DNA of 64,000 nt. Origin: Phycisphaerae bacterium (GTDB taxonomy: Bacteria; Planctomycetota; Phycisphaerae; UBA1845; UTPLA1). The DNA is taken from NCBI GenBank assembly GCA_019636475.1, contig JAHBXN010000001.1, positions 744,001 to 808,000 of the forward strand. Reading direction: 5' to 3'. The notes below the pieces were generated by a model, which had not been told where the DNA came from, did no database searches, and was given only the letters and a program-made list of their open reading frames with translations. Below, piece by piece: positions 62,749 to 64,000 of the stretch. The position numbers and the translations under genes are program-made. The first letter of the stretch is position 1. Every line of letters begins with the position of its first letter.

Positions 62749-62777
62749 AATATACTCAACGTTGAGTAGTTTGTCAA
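62749..62777 (-). promoter_or_regulatory. Promoter with operator palindrome in its spacer
   Basis: On the minus strand TTGACA (62772-62777) and TATATT (62749-62754) are separated by exactly 17 bp, near-consensus sigma-70. A perfect 14-bp palindrome ACTCAACGTTGAGT (62754-62767) sits across the spacer and -10. A bound XRE dimer would block polymerase. Confidence 0.82.
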
Positions 62778-62824
62778 CTTCGGGAGGGAGATTCGTGGGA
62801 AGCCGGATTAGGGACCGAGCGCGA

Positions 62825-62904
62825 TTTGCGTCAGATTTGCGTCAGAACGAGCCTGAGAACAGTTGTTAGCTAGTAAGCGTACAGGCCGGAATCAGTGACG
62901 CAAA
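62825..62904. other. Candidate integrase arm-type sites, right end
   Basis: TTTGCGTCAG at 62825-62834 and 62836-62845 in tandem, and an inverted near-copy TGACGCAAA at 62896-62904, within about 150 bp of the right attachment repeat. The same decamer lies at 8167-8188 near the left end. Confidence 0.5.
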
Positions 62905-62971
62905 CCTCTGCGCCACAACCGTTAATCGTTGTCAGAACGTGGCTTAGGTTCACCTTCTGGCGATTTTCCAG

Positions 62972-63009
62972 GCTGGACGTCGTGGGTTCGAATCCCATCG
63001 CCCGCTTTC
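62972..63009. repeat. Right attachment repeat (attR), tRNA-Gly 3' fragment
   Basis: Identical to 8059-8096 over 38 bp but without the 5' half of the tRNA, so not a tRNA gene. Marks the right end of the island. Confidence 0.93.
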
Positions 63010-63065
63010 ATAACATCAATAAAGACAAGCACTTCCGATGCAGATAACCTACGACAGATGTAGTA

Positions 63066-63075
63066 TTTGCGTCAG
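63066..63075. repeat. TTTGCGTCAG copy outside the island
   Basis: Single copy 57 bp beyond attR; adjacent bases (to about 63105) also resemble 62836-62872. May be a relic of an earlier integration at the same tRNA. Confidence 0.4.
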
Positions 63076-63215
63076 ATCCAGTCCGGAAACAGTCGCTAGG
63101 AAGCTGGCTGTCGCGTCTCCTAAATTTTGGAGCCGTCAGATCGCGGTCTTCGGCGCGATGCGAGTGAAGACTGCGCCGAGCGAAGCGAAGGCCCCAATCG
63201 CGTCGTCCAATACCC

Positions 63216-64000
63216 CTATGACTTGAAAGAAGGGAGGGCGTCTTTCCTTTTATCATGCTTTCGGAACCATTGCACCAAGCGCCAGGTTGATGGATGCACC
63301 AGATCATCCACGATCGTATATACCGCCGGGACGACAATCAGTGTCAGCAAGGTCGAAGTGGTGAGGCCGCCGATGACGGCGATTGCCATCGGCTGACGCG
63401 ACTCGGCGCCCGCGCCGGTTCCAATCGCTATGGGCAGCATGCCGAAGATCAGTGCCAACGTCGTCATGAGAATCGGGCGAAGCCGGATCGGGCCGGCCTT
63501 GAGGATGGCCGCATTGCGTTCGAGTCCGTCCCGATGACGAAGCGTGTTGATGAAATCGACCAGGAGCACGCCGTTCTTGGTGACAAGTCCCATCAAGAGA
63601 ATGATGCCGATCATCGTGTAGATGCTTACTGTCATCTTGCTGAGGAGCAACAGCCCGAACGCACCGACGACCGAAAGCGGCAAGGCGAGCATGATCGTGA
63701 AGGGATGCACCAGGCTCTCGAACTGCGAGGCCAGCACCATGTACACAATAACGATGGCAAGAAACAACGCGAAGAGCAGATTGGCAAACGCTTCCTTCAT
63801 GTTGTCGGCTTGGCCGGCGAATCCAAAGCTGTACCCCGCTGGCAGGCCTACCTGATTAACGACCGCCGATAGCTCGGAGACGGCTTCTCCAAGCACCTTT
63901 TTGTCGCGCACGAGATTGGCGAGAACGGTGATCTGTCTGGCCCGGTTATAGCGATCAATCTGCACGGGGCCGGCCTCCTCGCGGACATAAGCCACGTTTC
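63216..64000 (-). CDS. RND efflux pump transporter (C-terminal part, cut by window edge)
   Basis: About 260 residues are visible, open to the window edge. VQIDRYNRARQITVLANLVR and GYSFGFAGQADNMKEAFANL match the periplasmic part, then TM segments (LLFALFLAIVIVYMVLASQF; LPLSVVGAFGLLLLSKMTVS; GIILLMGLVTKNGVLLVDFI with the GLVTKN landmark; LRPILMTTLALIFGMLPIAI). This is the AcrB/HAE1 family; only the second half is in the window. It marks the chromosomal flank beyond the island. Confidence 0.92.
   Translation of the reverse strand, partial: NVAYVREEAGPVQIDRYNRARQITVLANLVRDKKVLGEAVSELSAVVNQVGLPAGYSFGFAGQADNMKEAFANLLFALFLAIVIVYMVLASQFESLVHPFTIMLALPLSVVGAFGLLLLSKMTVSIYTMIGIILLMGLVTKNGVLLVDFINTLRHRDGLERNAAILKAGPIRLRPILMTTLALIFGMLPIAIGTGAGAESRQPMAIAVIGGLTTSTLLTLIVVPAVYTIVDDLVHPSTWRLVQWFRKHDKRKDALPSFKS

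Noticed and set aside
62972-63009. Second tRNA-Gly gene
   Set aside because: Only the 3' half is present; it is the right attachment repeat.

Overview
The window reads as GC-rich, gene-dense chromosomal DNA from a bacterium, most likely a planctomycete. That guess rests on the integrase types, the ParB/DUF932 plasmid-like set and several small protein families; there is no rRNA or housekeeping marker to settle it. Most of the window is one integrated mobile island. A complete tRNA-Gly(CCC) gene lies at 8022-8093, and a perfect 38-bp copy of its 3' end recurs at 62972-63009, so the island is about 55 kb (8059-63009). Its own tyrosine integrase (8033-9280, minus) starts just inside and its 3' end reads back into the tRNA, the classic tRNA-targeting arrangement.

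Left of the island (1-8021): an edge-truncated integrase; an ECF-like sigma factor overlapping an ImmA/IrrE peptidase gene; a DUF2188 protein; a CBASS-type cluster (CD-NTase, two-TM SLATT effector, a 64-residue protein, a double zinc-ribbon protein with a HEPN-like R-x4-H motif); a lone CHC2 zinc finger; and another integrase next to the tRNA.

Island, left to right: integrase, excisionase-like protein and a small 'HEVR' family protein under a palindromic operator; an XRE/ImmA regulatory pair; a membrane protein and a cupin; then about 1.5 kb (12553-14017) that does not code convincingly but is packed with stable hairpins, several with GNRA loops, and one perfect 10-bp long-range helix, followed by an unrecognised basic protein. 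This looks like a large structured RNA. Next come Gabija (gajA, gajB), and a BREX/Hma-like defence operon (SNF2 helicase, unknown 166-aa protein, DUF1156 methylase, PglZ-like protein, DUF499-type ATPase). A second integrase follows, with a promoter-proximal palindrome that matches the one near the first integrase of the window. Then a sugar-type ABC transporter cassette joined to a histidine kinase and receiver, an IS21 remnant, tiny genes, a short UvrD helicase, ParB, DUF932, a TraD/VirD4-like coupling ATPase with two DNA-processing-like partners, a DNA methylase, DUF2958, ArdA, ParA, a replication-initiator-like protein, and at the right end an XRE-led operon with a Cas4-like nuclease, a prokaryotic Argonaute, a coiled-coil protein and an HEXXH metallopeptidase.

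Right of the island is the C-terminal part of an RND efflux pump. Taken together the island combines plasmid-like maintenance and transfer functions, int/xis excision controlled by XRE/ImmA, and at least three defence modules, with ArdA for evading host restriction on entry. The best candidates for undescribed biology are the structured RNA plus its protein, the Argonaute-Cas4-peptidase operon, and a hairpin with compensatory stem changes repeated in front of consecutive genes at 51.9-53.2 kb.
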